Shown piece after piece: positions 6,922-8,177 of a DNA stretch of 8,177 nt. The DNA is taken from NCBI GenBank assembly GCA_964468725.1, contig CAYXVU010000257.1:1-8177 (forward strand), written 5' to 3'. Position 1 is the first letter of the stretch. The number at the start of each line of letters is the position of its first letter. The notes beneath the pieces are model-generated. The model had not been told where the DNA came from. It ran no database searches and saw only the letters and a list, made by a program, of their open reading frames with translations. The DNA is from CAYXVU01 sp964468725 (GTDB lineage Bacteria > Acidobacteriota > Blastocatellia > UBA7656). A program made the translations under genes and the position numbers.

Positions 6922-6929
6922 TGGTTGGC
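6912..6929. promoter_or_regulatory. Possible operator dyad in the divergent spacer
   Basis: GCCAA (6912-6916) and TTGGC (6925-6929) form an inverted repeat with an 8-base centre, overlapping the -35 box of the aldolase promoter. Its placement between two divergent genes fits a regulator site, but five-base arms are short and no regulator gene is present in the window. Confidence 0.25.
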
Positions 6930-6943
6930 AAAGAATTCACAAA

Positions 6944-6971
6944 TTGATTACAACTTGTTACACGAAATCAT
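6944..6971 (+). promoter_or_regulatory. Weak candidate promoter for the PLP enzyme gene
   Basis: TTGATT (6944-6949) and AATCAT (6966-6971) are 16 bp apart on the + strand, each matching the sigma70 consensus at four of six positions. An alternative -35 is TTGGCA at 6925-6930, but it has no good -10 at the right distance. The start would leave a leader of about 50 bases before the ATG at 7027. Confidence 0.2.
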
Positions 6972-7026
6972 TTGCCCATCTGACATCGAGTTGCCGTTTG
7001 CTTTCTGGTTCGAGTAAATATCCGCT

Positions 7027-8177
7027 ATGCCGAATGACACGATGACAACCCCGGCTTTCGATCTGCTCCGGGCGCGGCGCGACACGCCCGCTTGCAAGCG
7101 CCTGATTCATTTCAATAACGCGGGGGCGGGGTTGATGCCGATCCCGGTCGTCGAAGCTCTGACGCGCCACCTGCAACTCGAAGCCGACATTGGCGCCTAC
7201 GAAGCCGCAGAGCGCGAACAGGCTGCCATCGAGCATGCTTACGACGCGGCAGCCAACCTGCTTGGCTGCGCGCGCGATGAAATTGCCATAGTCGAAAACG
7301 CCACCCGCGCATGGGATATGGCGTTTTACTCGATTCCCTTCCAGACTGGTGATCGCATCCTCACCGCCGTATCGGAATACGCGAGCAACTACATCGCCTA
7401 TTTGCAAGTTGCCAAGCGCACGGGCGCACGCGTCGAAGTCATTCCCAACGACGAGCATGGCCAGACTTCGGTTGCAGCCTTGCGCGACTTGCTGGACGAG
7501 CGCGTCAAACTCATCGCCATCACGCATGTACCGACCAATGGCGGATTGGTCAATCCGGCTGCCGAGATTGGTCGCGTTGCACGCGATGCCGGTGTGCTCT
7601 ATTTGCTTGATGCTTGTCAGTCGGTCGGGCAGATGCCGATAGATGTGCAAGCGACGGGGTGCGATATGCTTTCGGCGACCGGGCGCAAGTATCTGCGCGG
7701 GCCGCGCGGCACAGGCTTTCTCTATGTGCGGCGCGAGGTGATTGAAAGGTTAGAGCCGCCGCTTTTGGATTTACATGCGGCGACGTGGACGGCGCGCGAC
7801 ACCTATGTAATGCGCAGTGACGCGCGGCGATTTGAAAATTGGGAGACCCATTACGCGGGCAAGATCGGGCTTGGCGTCGCGCTGGATTATGCGATGGGGT
7901 TCGGCTTGGAAGCGATTTGGCAGCGCGTGCAACGCCTCGCCGCCTCGTTGCGCGAGCAGTTGGCGCAACTGCCCGGGGTGACGGTTTGTGATCTAGGCGA
8001 AGTGCGTTGCGGCATCGTGTCGTTCACCCTTGCAGGCCGCGACCCTAATGAATTGCGCCGTGCACTCAATGCTAAGCAGATCAATGTATGGGCATCTGAA
8101 ATGCCCTACACGCGGCTCGACATGCAGGAGCGCAATTTGCTGAAGATCGTGCGCGCTTCGCTGCACTACTACAACAC
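7027..8177 (+). CDS. Class V aminotransferase-fold PLP enzyme (3' partial)
   Basis: The frame from the ATG at 7027 gives 383 residues and runs off the right edge without a stop; family members are about 390-400 long, so it is nearly complete. It is a fold-type I PLP enzyme of the class V (cysteine desulfurase/EgtE-like) group. Visible landmarks are HFNNAGAGLMP (28-38), ENATRAWDMAF (90-100), THVPTNGGLVNP (166-177), LLDACQS with the PLP-nitrogen Asp195, and SATGRKYLRGPRGTGFLY with the Schiff-base Lys221. The C-terminal part, INVWASEMPYTRLD to VRASLHYYN, holds no Cys where SufS/Csd enzymes carry the sulfur-accepting cysteine. A desulfurase role is therefore unlikely; a C-S lyase (hercynylcysteine sulfoxide lyase-like) or epimerase/lyase role fits better, without proof of substrate. 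Met6 (7042) is an alternative start; neither has a clear Shine-Dalgarno. It is divergent from the aldolase gene. Confidence 0.88.
   Translation, partial: MPNDTMTTPAFDLLRARRDTPACKRLIHFNNAGAGLMPIPVVEALTRHLQLEADIGAYEAAEREQAAIEHAYDAAANLLGCARDEIAIVENATRAWDMAFYSIPFQTGDRILTAVSEYASNYIAYLQVAKRTGARVEVIPNDEHGQTSVAALRDLLDERVKLIAITHVPTNGGLVNPAAEIGRVARDAGVLYLLDACQSVGQMPIDVQATGCDMLSATGRKYLRGPRGTGFLYVRREVIERLEPPLLDLHAATWTARDTYVMRSDARRFENWETHYAGKIGLGVALDYAMGFGLEAIWQRVQRLAASLREQLAQLPGVTVCDLGEVRCGIVSFTLAGRDPNELRRALNAKQINVWASEMPYTRLDMQERNLLKIVRASLHYYN

Noticed and set aside
6958..7650. 230-codon open frame on the - strand
   Set aside because: It is antisense to the class V PLP enzyme, whose Asp and Lys motifs are clear on the + strand; the antisense product resembles nothing.
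1..8177. Mobile element, CRISPR, tRNA or phage signal
   Set aside because: No transposase or integrase motif, no regularly spaced direct repeats of CRISPR size, and no tRNA-like cloverleaf were seen; all six genes have similar base composition.

Overview
The window looks like ordinary bacterial chromosome from a moderately GC-rich genome. It holds six protein genes, no RNA gene, no insertion sequence and no CRISPR array. A complete bshC (bacillithiol synthesis) limits the source to lineages that make bacillithiol-type thiols, such as Firmicutes, Bacteroidota, Deinococcota and Acidobacteriota. The GC content, the large MGH1/GH63-type glycosidase and the GT87-like mannosyltransferase-type gene make an acidobacterium the most natural guess. 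That placement is inference; there is no marker gene here to prove it.

Layout: (1) positions 2-1411, + strand, the C-terminal half of a GH63/MGH1-like glycoside hydrolase that enters from the left. (2) Convergent to it after 86 bp, on the - strand, a four-gene run read right to left: a DapA-superfamily aldolase of the 4-hydroxy-2-oxoglutarate aldolase type (5917-6822), bshC (4107-5807), a zinc/cobalt-type CDF exporter (3121-4068, possibly starting at 4110) and a polytopic GT-C glycosyltransferase (1498-2949). (3) A 204-bp AT-richer divergent spacer (6823-7026) with a good sigma70-like promoter for the aldolase. (4) At 7027-8177, + strand, an almost complete class V aminotransferase-fold PLP enzyme that leaves the window on the right. 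This last gene has no stop codon inside the window.

How the genes relate: bshC and the CDF exporter are nearly contiguous or overlap, so co-expression is likely. It makes sense biologically because bacillithiol is known to buffer labile zinc. The aldolase and the glycosyltransferase are separated from this pair by spacers of 109 and 171 bp that carry structured repeats. They may be in the same transcript or may be separate units. The PLP enzyme lacks the catalytic cysteine of cysteine desulfurases and is more likely a C-S lyase-type or other class V enzyme.

The least ordinary DNA is in the two spacers of the - strand run. Both contain degenerate 7-bp-periodic tracts arranged as inverted pairs around a short centre. 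One of them forms a 25-bp hairpin whose only mismatch becomes a G-U pair in the transcript of the flanking genes. I see no convincing new multi-gene system in the window.
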